From: CAZMGV01 sp964565925 | Lineage (GTDB): Bacteria; JAGRBM01; JAHCIT01 | Direction of reading: 5' to 3' | Assembly: GCA_964565925.1 (NCBI GenBank) | Contig: CAZMGV010000008.1 | Location: forward strand, 1 to 64,000 | DNA length: 64,000 nucleotides | In this document: one piece after another, positions 22,890 through 31,449 of the stretch | Numbering within the stretch: the first letter of the stretch is position 1 | How the letters are laid out: every line of letters begins with the position of its first letter | Translations under genes and position numbers: made by a program | The notes under the pieces: generated by a model | Seen by the model: the letters and a program-made list of their open reading frames with translations, nothing else | What the model was told of the DNA's origin: nothing | Databases searched by the model: none

Positions 22890-23828
22890 ATGCTTCGAGA
22901 TCCCGATCTGCCGCACTACCAGCCGAGCGCGACCATCAACTGCCTGGTGCAGGCGATGCGAACGCCTGACCCGATTGTCGCCCGGAATCTGTTTCTGGAG
23001 GCCCGGGCGCGGGTCCTTCAGGGGGCGGTCTATTTAGGCGCCTGGACGAAGAACGACCGGGTCGCCTGCGAGAGCCACAAGCTCACCCTGCGAGAAACGA
23101 ACCGGCTCTACCACGACTACGACCGGATCGCGTTCGAGGCGCAGCGGCTGGCCGGCTCCGAAGGCCGAGCGGCGGCGGCAGCGCACGCCGACCTGCACAA
23201 GGGCCGCCATAACCCGGTCACGGCGAACCAGGAGGACTACCTCCCGCCGCTCCAGGGTCCGGAGGAAGCCACGCCTGAACAGCGGGACGAAGCGGCCTCC
23301 GTTCTGGAGTTCCAGAACCTCGAAGCCGAGCGCGAAACCCTCGACTGCATCAGCCGGTTCTTTAAGGACCTAAACACATTGGAAATTTCTCCGCAGCTCC
23401 GCAACCGCCCGGAAAAACTGGAGAATCTGGCGAAGGAACTTGTGGACGGAATCCCGCCGGAGGTGCTTGATGGGGTGGCTGATTCTTTCGCCGACATGCA
23501 TCCGTTGAACTTAGGAACGGTGAGGGGTGGAGACATTCCGCACCCCCACCCGGCGGCGCCATATCCCACCGGAGATGCCACCGGAGACGCCGCCGGGTCT
23601 CCCCCGTCGAGGGGGAGAGACTCCGCCCGGCTGACTACCCCGGGTCCATTCAGCCCCGCGAGTCTGTCCCCCCAATTCGGGGGGACCGCGAAGGCGAAGC
23701 CGGAGCAAGGGGGTCTGCGGGACGGGGGGACCGCGAGCCGCGTTTTACCGGAGGCGGGCAAGGAGGTTGAGCAGCCGGAGGTGACACTGCCCGGTCCCCC
23801 ATCAGGTCACCCTCCCCTCCGGTTTTGA
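22890..23828 (+). CDS. Orphan protein with low-complexity tail, function unknown
   Basis: The start ATG at 22890 is fixed by a perfect AAGGAGGT (22875-22882) at ideal spacing; longer upstream readings cross the hairpin element and are rejected. The 312-residue protein has a helical, charged N-terminal part (about 1-210; MLRDPDLPHYQPSATINCL... and ARNLFLEARARVLQGAVYLG). I do not recognise a family. From about residue 211 on it becomes Pro/Gly/Ser-rich and is encoded by palindromic repeat DNA (23597-23686). The original end may therefore have been replaced by read-through of inserted repeats. It could belong to the adjacent accessory island, although its GC is high. Confidence 0.55.
   Translation: MLRDPDLPHYQPSATINCLVQAMRTPDPIVARNLFLEARARVLQGAVYLGAWTKNDRVACESHKLTLRETNRLYHDYDRIAFEAQRLAGSEGRAAAAAHADLHKGRHNPVTANQEDYLPPLQGPEEATPEQRDEAASVLEFQNLEAERETLDCISRFFKDLNTLEISPQLRNRPEKLENLAKELVDGIPPEVLDGVADSFADMHPLNLGTVRGGDIPHPHPAAPYPTGDATGDAAGSPPSRGRDSARLTTPGPFSPASLSPQFGGTAKAKPEQGGLRDGGTASRVLPEAGKEVEQPEVTLPGPPSGHPPLRF
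23597..23686. repeat. GC-rich palindromes within the orphan gene's 3' end
   Basis: Two hairpin-forming palindromes lie here. GTCTCCCCC/GGGGGAGAGAC (23597-23621) has a 2-base bulge. GTCCCCCC-aattc-GGGGGGAC (23666-23686) is perfect. Just downstream, CGGAGCAAGGGGG recurs in near-identical form close to 59692, so this looks like a dispersed intergenic repeat family that here lies in a reading frame. Confidence 0.6.
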
Positions 23829-23945
23829 ACCGGTTTGGATTGGGTCTAAGATAGGTATCTGTGAAGAGCCGGTGACCTGCCGGTGACCTCAACGGGTGTG
23901 CCGGAACCCCCTGAAACAACTGAAGAAACAGAAAGTAACGACTCC

Positions 23946-25157
23946 ATGAAATACCTGATCCTGCTCGGCGACGGAATGGCGGATCTGCCCAGCGACAAGC
24001 TGGGCGGCAAGACGCCGCTCGACCTCGCCAACAAGCCGCTGATCGACCGGTTCGCCACCTACGGCGAGCTGGGTCTGTGCGACACGACGCCCAAGGGGTG
24101 CGAGCCGGGCTCGGACGTGAACAACATGGCGATACTCGGCTACGACGCCGGCAACCTGTATACGGGCCGCTCGCCGCTGGAAGCCGCCGCGATGGGCTAC
24201 GAACTGAAGGACGACGACGTGTCGTTCCGCTGCAACCTGGTGACCCTGGACGGCGACGGCGTCGACTCGGTGATGAAGAGCTACAGCGCCGGTTCGATCA
24301 CGACCGAAGAGGCTGCCGATATCATCAACACGGTTCATGAGAAGCTGGGCGGCGATCAGGGCAAATACGGCCGGTTCACGTTCCGGCCGGGGATCGCCTA
24401 CCGGCACCTGATGGTGTGGCACGGCGGGCGGCCGAGGCACGACCTCAAGCCCCCGCACAACATCGCCGACAAGCCTGTAAAAGAATGGTTCCCGGTGGAT
24501 GAGTCACTGCGGCACCTCATGCTGGAATCCCGCAAGTTCCTGATGGAGCACCCGGTGAACAAACGCCGCGTGGCGGACGGCAAGCTGCCGGCCAACTCCG
24601 TCTGGTTCTGGGGCCAGGGCAAGCGCCCGCTGCTGCCAAAGATCACGGACCAGATCAAGATGTCGGGCGCGATGATCTCGGCGGTGGACCTGCTCCGCGG
24701 GATCGGCAAGCTGGCCGGGATGGAAGTGATCAAGGTGCCGGGCTCGACGGGCGAGATCCACACGGACTGGGACGCCGAGACGCGGGCGGCGATCGAAGCG
24801 CTCAAGCGCCATGACTTCGTGTTCCTGCACCAGGAGGCCCCCGACGAGGCGGGCCACCAGGGCAATCCGCAGGACAAGATCAAGACGATCGAGTACCTGG
24901 ATTCGAAGCACCTGAGGCCCATCGTCGATTTTCTGGACCAGAACTATCCTGACTACCGGGTGCTGATTCTGCCGGACCATCCGACGCCGTGGGCGACCAA
25001 GGACCATATCCCGGACCCGGTGCCGTATGTGCTCTACCGCTCGGAAGACGCGAAACGCAGTAACCCCAGGGTCCGCAAATATACCGAGCGCGACGCGGCG
25101 GCGTCGGGCGTGTTCATCGGCCACGGCAAGGAGCTGGTTCCCCGCATGATGAGCTGA
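23946..25157 (+). CDS. apgM: Cofactor-independent phosphoglycerate mutase, archaeal type
   Basis: The 403-residue enzyme of the alkaline-phosphatase superfamily interconverts 3- and 2-phosphoglycerate. It starts MKYLILLGDGMADLP, with the metal-binding DGMAD. The segment GCEPGSDVNNMAILGYD contains the catalytic region for the phosphoserine. FVFLHQEAPDEAGHQGN and LPDHPTPW supply the later metal ligands. The ATG at 23946 gives the normal family N-terminus; the frame is open further upstream but that part has no family match. Glycolysis/gluconeogenesis, cytoplasmic. A long inverted repeat begins 2 bp after the stop. Confidence 0.93.
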   Translation: MKYLILLGDGMADLPSDKLGGKTPLDLANKPLIDRFATYGELGLCDTTPKGCEPGSDVNNMAILGYDAGNLYTGRSPLEAAAMGYELKDDDVSFRCNLVTLDGDGVDSVMKSYSAGSITTEEAADIINTVHEKLGGDQGKYGRFTFRPGIAYRHLMVWHGGRPRHDLKPPHNIADKPVKEWFPVDESLRHLMLESRKFLMEHPVNKRRVADGKLPANSVWFWGQGKRPLLPKITDQIKMSGAMISAVDLLRGIGKLAGMEVIKVPGSTGEIHTDWDAETRAAIEALKRHDFVFLHQEAPDEAGHQGNPQDKIKTIEYLDSKHLRPIVDFLDQNYPDYRVLILPDHPTPWATKDHIPDPVPYVLYRSEDAKRSNPRVRKYTERDAAASGVFIGHGKELVPRMMS

Positions 25158-25159
25158 GG

Positions 25160-25278
25160 GGACAGTTTAGCGCCGGGGGCACTGCTTTCCGCGCCCCGGC
25201 TCGTACCCCGCTCAAGCGGCCGGTTGCCCGGAGTCCGCTGGGTGGGCGCAGAAAGCAGTACCCCCGGCGCCCCTGTCC
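25160..25278. repeat. Long imperfect inverted repeat after apgM
   Basis: Left arm 25160-25196 and right arm 25244-25278 are near-complementary over about 35 bp: blocks GCGCCGGGGG/CCCCCGGCGC, ACTGCTTTC/GAAAGCAGT and GCGCCC/GGGCGC, with single mismatches between. A 47-bp GC-rich loop separates them. There is no T-run after it, so it is not a classical terminator. It may stabilise the apgM transcript end or be a MITE-like repeat. Confidence 0.8.
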
Positions 25279-25322
25279 GGAGTACGAGACTGGGCTTGAG
25301 GGAGGAGACTCCCCGCCGCCCG

Positions 25323-26291
25323 CTACCGGTTTTGGTGAACTAACTGATGTAACCGGTTGATCGCTCTGGCCGTCCAGACCTTCGGGTCGTAGCGGGTGAG
25401 TCCCAGCCCCGCGTCGGGGTTCAGTGTGGCCGGTCCGGCCAGTATCCGGCGGGCGGCCTCGTAGCTGGACTCCGCGTTGGCCGACTTGGCGCAGCCGGGG
25501 ATGTCGACGGGGGTCACGACGTGCAGGCCGTAGCGGAGCGCCTCGAGCGCCATCTTCGGCAGGCCGTCATGGGTGGCCGGCCGCAGCAGGAGCGTCGATC
25601 CGGCGTAGAGCCGGCTGAGGTCCTCCACCGTCACCCTGCCCGTGAACTGGACGTTGGGGAGCTTTGACTGGCCGGTGCAGGCCGCGGGTCTGCCTCCCCC
25701 CACCGCCACGAACGGGATGTGGGGGAACTGGGCCGCCAGCCGTTCAAGCACCTTCGCCCCGTAGAACTCCTCGCGCCCCTCCGTCGAATAGAAGATCACG
25801 CGGTGGGCGGCGGGCTGGGGCCGGTTCACCGGCGAGAGGTCCGGCGGCACCAGCGGCATGAGCTCGGCCTCGATACCCATCGTGGCCAGTTCGTCCACCA
25901 GGTGCGGGGCCACCGCCCCGTGCAGGGCGACCGAGCGGTTCAGGCTGTCCACGTGGGCCCTCAGCTGCGGCCTCGTCAGGAAGTCGTAGACGTCGGTGCC
26001 GATCCACAAGAGGACGACGGGTCTGGGCCGCCTGTCGCTGCGGGCCAGCCAGCCCGGCTTCGACAGCCGTTCCAGCAGCTTCGGGGACCCCGCCATCAGC
26101 ACGCCCACGGCCAGGTCCTTGCCCGCCGCCCCGAACAGCAGCGGCAGGTGCCCGGGTCTCGAGTACCGGCACCGGACCTCGCCGGCGTCCTTACCGGCAA
26201 CGGCCGACGTACCGCCAGCCGACCACATGGCGGCCAGTGCCTCGCACACGCCACGGTCTCCGGTCAGCAGGATGTTGAGCGGCTTGCCCAC
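25323..26291 (-). CDS. GT-B fold glycosyltransferase family protein
   Basis: The 322-residue protein resembles group-1 glycosyltransferases. The C-terminal Rossmann domain includes PFVAVGGG and VQFTGRVTVEDLSRLYAGSTLLLRP. The donor-binding segment HDGLPKMALEALRYGLHVV (about 245-263) is the GT-B E-x7-E-like region, with the first Glu replaced. The N-terminal domain is less conserved. No signal or TM segment is seen. The neighbour upstream on the same strand encodes an Aur1-like PAP2 protein (28-bp gap), so the pair may act on a membrane glycolipid; the sugar and acceptor are unknown. Confidence 0.75.
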   Translation of the reverse strand: MGKPLNILLTGDRGVCEALAAMWSAGGTSAVAGKDAGEVRCRYSRPGHLPLLFGAAGKDLAVGVLMAGSPKLLERLSKPGWLARSDRRPRPVVLLWIGTDVYDFLTRPQLRAHVDSLNRSVALHGAVAPHLVDELATMGIEAELMPLVPPDLSPVNRPQPAAHRVIFYSTEGREEFYGAKVLERLAAQFPHIPFVAVGGGRPAACTGQSKLPNVQFTGRVTVEDLSRLYAGSTLLLRPATHDGLPKMALEALRYGLHVVTPVDIPGCAKSANAESSYEAARRILAGPATLNPDAGLGLTRYDPKVWTARAINRLHQLVHQNR

Positions 26292-26319
26292 AGTCCGGCG
26301 AGTCTAGCCGGTTTGGGCG

Positions 26320-27522
26320 TTAAATCGACGGATCCTTGTCGGCGAACTTCGGCACGTCGGCCGGTTCGTCCACGTCCAGGAGGTACTTCTGGATCCAGTA
26401 CGGTTCGACGACCTTCTGGACCAGCAGGATTGCGAAGGCGATATAGGCCGTCGCCCAGAGCAGATCGAGCACATAGTGGTGATTGAGATAAACGGCCGAG
26501 AACCACATGATCATCGGATAGATGAAGAACAGCCCGCGCTGCCACAGCTTCAGCTCCCGGTACCCCCAGGCGCAGAAGATCGCACAGGTGAGCGAGTGGC
26601 CGCCGTGCAGCGACGGAATGGCGGCGAACCGGTTCGGGTTCAGCGTGCCCCAGACCGTGGCGAAGAAGTTCACGCCCAGCAGCTTGTCCAGCTTGGCGAG
26701 ACCGGCGGCGCTTCCCGCCACCGCGTGTTCGATGCCCGGCTGCACGTAACCGTACTTGAGGACGTACCAAGGCGGAGCCGACGGCAGCAGGACGTAGGTC
26801 GTCAGCGCCAGTGCGTTCAGGATCGCCAGCGTGTAGGTGTACCGGAAAAACAGTTCCCGGTCCTTGCGCCAGCCCCAGAACAGGAAACCCACAATCCACG
26901 GCATGAAGAAGTGAATGGCATAGGCCGAGCCCGCCATGATGTCGAGAAACTTGATGTACCACGCGCCATCGTGGAGCAGTTTCCACGCCTGCATGGCGAA
27001 CGGCGGTATGTCCCCCTGCAGGAAGCTCGCCCACTGCGACTGATGCACGACAAGCCCCGATTTGCAGGACAGCATCGCATCGAGATTCTCGCAGCAGGAA
27101 TGGGCGTTCTGGTAAGCCTTGCAGAGGTGATCGCCGACGACGGCCACATTGTCTTTCGCGTAGGCCACCGGCGCAGAGTCCGGCCCGAAGAACAGCTTCG
27201 TGATCCGGCCGACGACCGCGCGCTCCCAGATCACCGGCTCCTCGATGTTGATCCGGCGGACCTGGTCCGCAAGACCGCGCAGCAGGTCGTAGCCCAGCCA
27301 GAAGAGGAAATACGGAGTCCAGTCGCTCAGGAACTGGCGCGAACGGTTCCGCCCCATGGCGAGCGAACCCATCATCACGACGGTCAGGATGAACAGCAGG
27401 TGATCGGGCCGGAACGCGCCCATCACCAGACCGCCGCCCAGGAGGATGGCGAGCGCCACAACCCAGATAGCGACGATCTGCTTGAAGGTCAGTCTTTTAA
27501 AATCGCGGAAGTAGTGAAGCAA
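26320..27522 (-). CDS. PAP2/Aur1-like membrane phosphotransferase
   Basis: The 400-residue polytopic protein has about seven hydrophobic segments. The PAP2 active-site motifs are PSLHGGHS (about residue 293-300) and YLNHHYVLD (about 341-349), with catalytic His and Asp. The same layout occurs in Aur1/inositol-phosphotransferase-type enzymes. An unusual Cys-containing periplasmic loop (NAHSCCENLDAMLSC, about 140-154) lies in the N-terminal half. The likely role is lipid phosphatase or head-group transfer on the outer face of the inner membrane. It is transcribed just before the glycosyltransferase. Confidence 0.8.
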   Translation of the reverse strand: MLHYFRDFKRLTFKQIVAIWVVALAILLGGGLVMGAFRPDHLLFILTVVMMGSLAMGRNRSRQFLSDWTPYFLFWLGYDLLRGLADQVRRINIEEPVIWERAVVGRITKLFFGPDSAPVAYAKDNVAVVGDHLCKAYQNAHSCCENLDAMLSCKSGLVVHQSQWASFLQGDIPPFAMQAWKLLHDGAWYIKFLDIMAGSAYAIHFFMPWIVGFLFWGWRKDRELFFRYTYTLAILNALALTTYVLLPSAPPWYVLKYGYVQPGIEHAVAGSAAGLAKLDKLLGVNFFATVWGTLNPNRFAAIPSLHGGHSLTCAIFCAWGYRELKLWQRGLFFIYPMIMWFSAVYLNHHYVLDLLWATAYIAFAILLVQKVVEPYWIQKYLLDVDEPADVPKFADKDPSI

Positions 27523-27621
27523 CGGTGATCCGTCCTTGCCGGCACGCCCTCACAAGAGCGGAACGGGTCGACGCCGAATAGCCCCTTTTCCCTTACAAGA
27601 AAAGCGGGGATGAACGGCCTT

Positions 27622-29103
27622 TCATGCACGGTCGCGCCACTTGCGCCATTCGTTCACGCGCAGGTCCCGCGCCTTGCCCGCAATCGCCGGCTTGAACCGG
27701 GCCTCTTCCGTCCACACCGCCTCGATCTGGCTGAGACTTTTCCAGTACCCGGCGCCGAGGCCGCCCAGGAACGCCGCGCCCAGAATGGTCGTTTCAGTCT
27801 GGTGCGGGCGCACGACCGCCTGTCCGAGAAAATCGCTCTGCATCTGCATGAGCAGATCGTTCTGTGCGGCGCCGCCGTCCACGCGGAGTTCCCGAACCCG
27901 TTTGCCGCCGCTGTCGGCCGCCATGCAGTCGAGCAGATCCACGATCTGGAACGCCATACCTTCCAGCACTGCGCGGGCGATATGCCCCCGGTTTGTCCCT
28001 CGGGTAAGTCCCGCGAAAAGGCCACGGGCGTCCGGATCCCAGACCGGCGCACCGAGACCGGCCAATGCCGGGATAAAATGCACGCCGCCGGTATCTTCCA
28101 CCTCGCGAGCCATCGCCTCAATCTCGTCCGCCGACTTGATCAGGCCCAGCCCGTCCCGCAACCACTGGACCGCGGCGCCGGCGATAAATGCGCTACCTTC
28201 GAGGGCAAACGTTCGCTTGCCGTTCAGATCGAGAGCGACGGTTGTGAGTAGCTGGTTTTTTGAAGGTACCGGCTTGTCGCCGATATTCATGAGGACGAAG
28301 GCTCCGGTTCCATAGGTGCATTTCGCCATGCCCGGCCGGAAGCATGCCTGCCCCACGAGCGCCGCCTGCTGATCCCCTGCCGCGCCGGTGACCGGAGTGC
28401 CGTCGGGGATAACCCCGACCCCCTTGGTGAGCCCGAGCCGTCCGGCATTGGAAACGATGTGAGGCAGGATCGTCTCCGGCACATCGAATATCTTGAGCAG
28501 TTCTTTGTCCCAGGCGCCGGTTTTCAGGTTGTAGAGCAGTGTACGTGAAGCATTGGTCGCGTCGGTCACATGGGAACGCCCGCCGGTCAGCTTGGCAATG
28601 ATCCAGCTCTCGATGGTTCCGAAGGCGAGCTTGCCGTCCTTCGCGCGGCGGCGTATTTGCGGATCGTTCCGGAACAACCACGCGAGCTTGGTACCGCTGA
28701 AATAGGGATCGAGCAGCAGGCCGGTTTTCGCCCGGACCATTTTCTCGAGACCCTTCTTCTTGAGCTTCCGGCAGTCTTCCGCCGTCCGCCGGTCCTGCCA
28801 CACGATCGCCCTGCCTACCGGCTCCAGCGTCTGGCGGTCCCAGAGCACCGTCGTCTCACGCTGGTTGGTGATGCCGATGGCGGCAATCGAGAGTCCCTTG
28901 GAACGGCAGTTCGCCACCACCTGTTCCACGACCGAGAGCGTGACCGCCCATATTTCGGACGCGTCGTGCTCGACCCAGCCGGGCTTCGGATAGTGCTGCG
29001 TAAACTCGCGGTCGGCGTGCGCCACGACCTCGATCTTTTCGTTCACGGCCATCGCCGCCGTGCCGGTCGTTCCCTGATCGATCGCCAGAATCACTTCGGA
29101 CAT
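27622..29103 (-). CDS. glpK: Glycerol kinase
   Basis: The 493-residue FGGY-family kinase phosphorylates glycerol to glycerol 3-phosphate with ATP. N-terminal AIDQGTTGT is the phosphate-binding loop. Further family signatures are GITNQRETTVLWDR, VWQDRRTA, LDPYFSGTKLAWL, GAAGDQQAALVGQ and YGTGAFVLMNIG. All main motifs and the usual length are present. The glycerol facilitator and dehydrogenase genes are not adjacent, so the gene stands alone between mltG and the PAP2 gene. It may supply glycerol 3-phosphate for lipid synthesis. Confidence 0.95.
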   Translation of the reverse strand: MSEVILAIDQGTTGTAAMAVNEKIEVVAHADREFTQHYPKPGWVEHDASEIWAVTLSVVEQVVANCRSKGLSIAAIGITNQRETTVLWDRQTLEPVGRAIVWQDRRTAEDCRKLKKKGLEKMVRAKTGLLLDPYFSGTKLAWLFRNDPQIRRRAKDGKLAFGTIESWIIAKLTGGRSHVTDATNASRTLLYNLKTGAWDKELLKIFDVPETILPHIVSNAGRLGLTKGVGVIPDGTPVTGAAGDQQAALVGQACFRPGMAKCTYGTGAFVLMNIGDKPVPSKNQLLTTVALDLNGKRTFALEGSAFIAGAAVQWLRDGLGLIKSADEIEAMAREVEDTGGVHFIPALAGLGAPVWDPDARGLFAGLTRGTNRGHIARAVLEGMAFQIVDLLDCMAADSGGKRVRELRVDGGAAQNDLLMQMQSDFLGQAVVRPHQTETTILGAAFLGGLGAGYWKSLSQIEAVWTEEARFKPAIAGKARDLRVNEWRKWRDRA

Positions 29104-29128
29104 GGCAGATAACCCCTCATATTCGGCG

Positions 29129-30244
29129 TCATTTCGCTTCCGGCGGTTTCGCGCCGTTCTTCTCGGCCGCCGCCTTGTCGCGCATGGCGCGGCGGCGGGC
29201 GGCGTTCAGCTGCCAGTAGGCAATCGCCTTCTCGTGGTCTTCAAAGGTTTTGGTGAACTCGTGGGTACCGTCGTTCTTCGAGACGAAGAACAGATAGTCC
29301 GTCTCGGCGGGCCGCACGGCCGCCTCGATCGCGGCGAGCCCCGGCTGGGCAATCGGCCCCGGTGGCAAGCCAGCCCTTAAGTACGTATTGTAGGGGCCGT
29401 CGGTGAGCAGGTCGTCGTGCTTTAGATTGCCGTCGAAGAGCGGCATCAACCCGTAAATCACCGTCGGGTCGGTCTGAAGGCGCATCTTCTTCTTCATCCG
29501 ATTGTGGAAGACAGAGCTGATCACCGGGCGTTCGCTTGCCTGACCCGTTTCCTTCTCGACAATCGAGGCGAGCGTGAGGATCTGATGCAGGTTTTCCAGG
29601 CCGTGCGCCTTGCCGTCGTCCAGCATCGCCTGCGAGACATTATCCTTGAGCGCCTGCACCATCTGCCTGAGAATCTCTCTGGGCTTGTAGGGCTTCGAGA
29701 ACCGGTGGACCGCGGGGAACAGATACCCCTCGATCCGGTCGGCCGGAACACCCAGTTCCTTCGCGAAGTCGGCCGAATAGATGAGCGCCGTGTATTCGGC
29801 CTCCGGTCCGAAACCGTCCCGGTCGAGTTTTTTGGCGATCTCCCAGCCGGTGAGCCCCTCCGGGAACCGGAACTCGTGCCAGACCACCATCCCGTTGATG
29901 AGCAGCTTCATCACTTCCGGCGGCGTCAGCGCGGGAGACATCTCATATTCGCCCGCCTTGGGCTGCGCCTTGTTCAGCCGCAGGTAATAGTAGAAGTGCC
30001 TAGATTCCGTGATGACGCCCTGCTGCTTGAGCAGTTCCGCGACGGCCCGGGGGGAGAGCCCCCGCGGGATTTCAAAAACGACCTTCTCCTTGCTGAGGGG
30101 ATTGGGCGCCGTGTTCAGGAACCGGATCGCCTCAAGGCCGATCAGGGCCCCGGCGGCGAACAGGCATACGAACATGAGTCCCAGGCCGATCCACAGGCCT
30201 TTCGACGATTTCGCTTCTTTCGGCTGGGGGGCGGGTGTCGTCAA
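29129..30244 (-). CDS. mltG: Endolytic murein transglycosylase MltG
   Basis: The 371-residue protein has an N-terminal membrane anchor (about residues 15-37) and a periplasmic LysM-like plus YceG domain. The catalytic Glu is in LASIVEKETG (about 224-233), followed by VFHNRMKKKMRLQTDPTVIYG and NTYLRAGLPPGPI, all family hallmarks. It cuts nascent glycan strands during cell-wall synthesis. The start is a TTG that overlaps the ruvX stop by 4 bp, so ruvX-mltG are coupled, the common arrangement. Confidence 0.93.
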   Translation of the reverse strand: MTTPAPQPKEAKSSKGLWIGLGLMFVCLFAAGALIGLEAIRFLNTAPNPLSKEKVVFEIPRGLSPRAVAELLKQQGVITESRHFYYYLRLNKAQPKAGEYEMSPALTPPEVMKLLINGMVVWHEFRFPEGLTGWEIAKKLDRDGFGPEAEYTALIYSADFAKELGVPADRIEGYLFPAVHRFSKPYKPREILRQMVQALKDNVSQAMLDDGKAHGLENLHQILTLASIVEKETGQASERPVISSVFHNRMKKKMRLQTDPTVIYGLMPLFDGNLKHDDLLTDGPYNTYLRAGLPPGPIAQPGLAAIEAAVRPAETDYLFFVSKNDGTHEFTKTFEDHEKAIAYWQLNAARRRAMRDKAAAEKNGAKPPEAK

Positions 30245-30696
30245 CGGGGCTCCTCTTTGTCTGTTTTATCTGTCCCGGCCGGTTCGTTCCTCGAGCCACG
30301 GGACGCCGGCTTGAATGCACCGGAAGGATTTCGGAAATAGTTCCCGAGTATTGCGGCCGCCGCAAGGTCGTCTTTCGGGGCGGTGTCGGGACCCGCGCCG
30401 TAGCTCGTCAGCCGTTCGTCTACCATAAAGACGGGCCTCCGCAGCCGCCCTTCCATCTTCAGGGCGATCTTGCGCACCCGCTCGAACTGCGGCCCTTCCG
30501 TCCCGTCCATATTAAATGGAGCGCCTACGATGATTTTCCCCACTTCCCACTCCGAGATAATCCGGCCGAGGTCGTCCATCACCTGACCGTCGGAGCGGCG
30601 CTCGACGACGCGCAGGGGCCGGACATCGAGCCCGCCGTCATCGGCGAGCGCGACTCCCACGCGCTTTTCTCCCCAGTCGACTGCCATAATTCCCAT
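30241..30696 (-). CDS. ruvX: Putative pre-16S rRNA nuclease / Holliday junction resolvase RuvX (YqgF)
   Basis: The 151-residue RNase H-fold protein has the first catalytic Asp in MAVDWGEKRVGVALAD, then IIVGAPFNMDGTEG and the later FMVDERLTS segment, all typical of YqgF/RuvX. I choose ATG 30696; a longer frame starts at 30738 and ATG 30687 is also possible. Members process 16S rRNA ends in other bacteria. It is coupled by a 4-bp overlap to mltG. Confidence 0.88.
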   Translation of the reverse strand: MGIMAVDWGEKRVGVALADDGGLDVRPLRVVERRSDGQVMDDLGRIISEWEVGKIIVGAPFNMDGTEGPQFERVRKIALKMEGRLRRPVFMVDERLTSYGAGPDTAPKDDLAAAAILGNYFRNPSGAFKPASRGSRNEPAGTDKTDKEEPR

Positions 30697-30788
30697 GTGG
30701 TGGCGGTCATTATGCCCCCGGAAATCGGGATTGCCCACCCCACCCGTCGCAAACCTGTCACAGAACCGGCTACACTTCGTCTGCCTGT

Positions 30789-31436
30789 ATGAAATTCACG
30801 TCACTTGCCATTCTGGCCGCCCTGCTGCCGACGGCCTTTGTTCCCTCCGGGACGCTGCATGCGGAAGGGGAAAAACCGGCCGAACGGGTTCAGTATCCCA
30901 AACCGGAAACGAAGCTGGAAGACCCGCTGACCGAAAAGAACCGGAATAACTTCGAGCTCGAACAGATGAAGAAGGGCTTGCGGGGGAGCGGCTTCAGCGG
31001 CAAGCTTCCCCCCGATTTCCGCAAGGTATTCGCCCTGCTCTACATGCAGGATTACGCCTCACCGGCCCTCGACCTGCTCAAGGAAGCCATCGGGAACAAG
31101 GACATTCCCCGGATCCGCGAAGCGACCGAAAATCTCCACTCCCTCTACTCGAAACTCCAGAAACCCCCGCTTTCGAACGAGGCCAAGTGGGTCACGATCA
31201 GCCAGCAGGGGAAACAGGCCGCCGTCACCATCCGGTCCCTTACCTACCGGGACGATGGCCAGAAACTGATCGACGAAAACTTTGCCAAGGTCGTTCAGTC
31301 TTGCTACGCATGCCACCGCGCTTACGGAGGTCCTGCGGAAAAGTACGAGGAGCTGGTCCGGTTCAAGCATCAGAAAGATGAACCGCTCAAGCCGGTCCCC
31401 GATCTTCCCAATCCCGCCAAGACCAAACACCCGTAA
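30789..31436 (+). CDS. Monoheme c-type cytochrome, periplasmic
   Basis: The 215-residue protein has a signal peptide (MKFTSLAILAALLPTAF..., cut near HAE, about residue 25) and one heme-binding motif, CYACH, near residue 174, so one covalent heme is expected. The preceding sequence is helical. The arrangement resembles cytochrome c' or other four-helix c-type proteins with a C-terminal CxxCH. The axial Met is not obvious. It lies 13 bp before argG on the same strand, but with a separate strong start. Confidence 0.8.
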   Translation: MKFTSLAILAALLPTAFVPSGTLHAEGEKPAERVQYPKPETKLEDPLTEKNRNNFELEQMKKGLRGSGFSGKLPPDFRKVFALLYMQDYASPALDLLKEAIGNKDIPRIREATENLHSLYSKLQKPPLSNEAKWVTISQQGKQAAVTIRSLTYRDDGQKLIDENFAKVVQSCYACHRAYGGPAEKYEELVRFKHQKDEPLKPVPDLPNPAKTKHP

Positions 31437-31449
31437 CGCGGGAGCGATC

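Noticed and set aside
27582..27609. Terminator after glpK
   Set aside because: CCCCTTTTC pairs with GAAAAGCGGGG only with a bulge, and no T-run follows on the minus strand.
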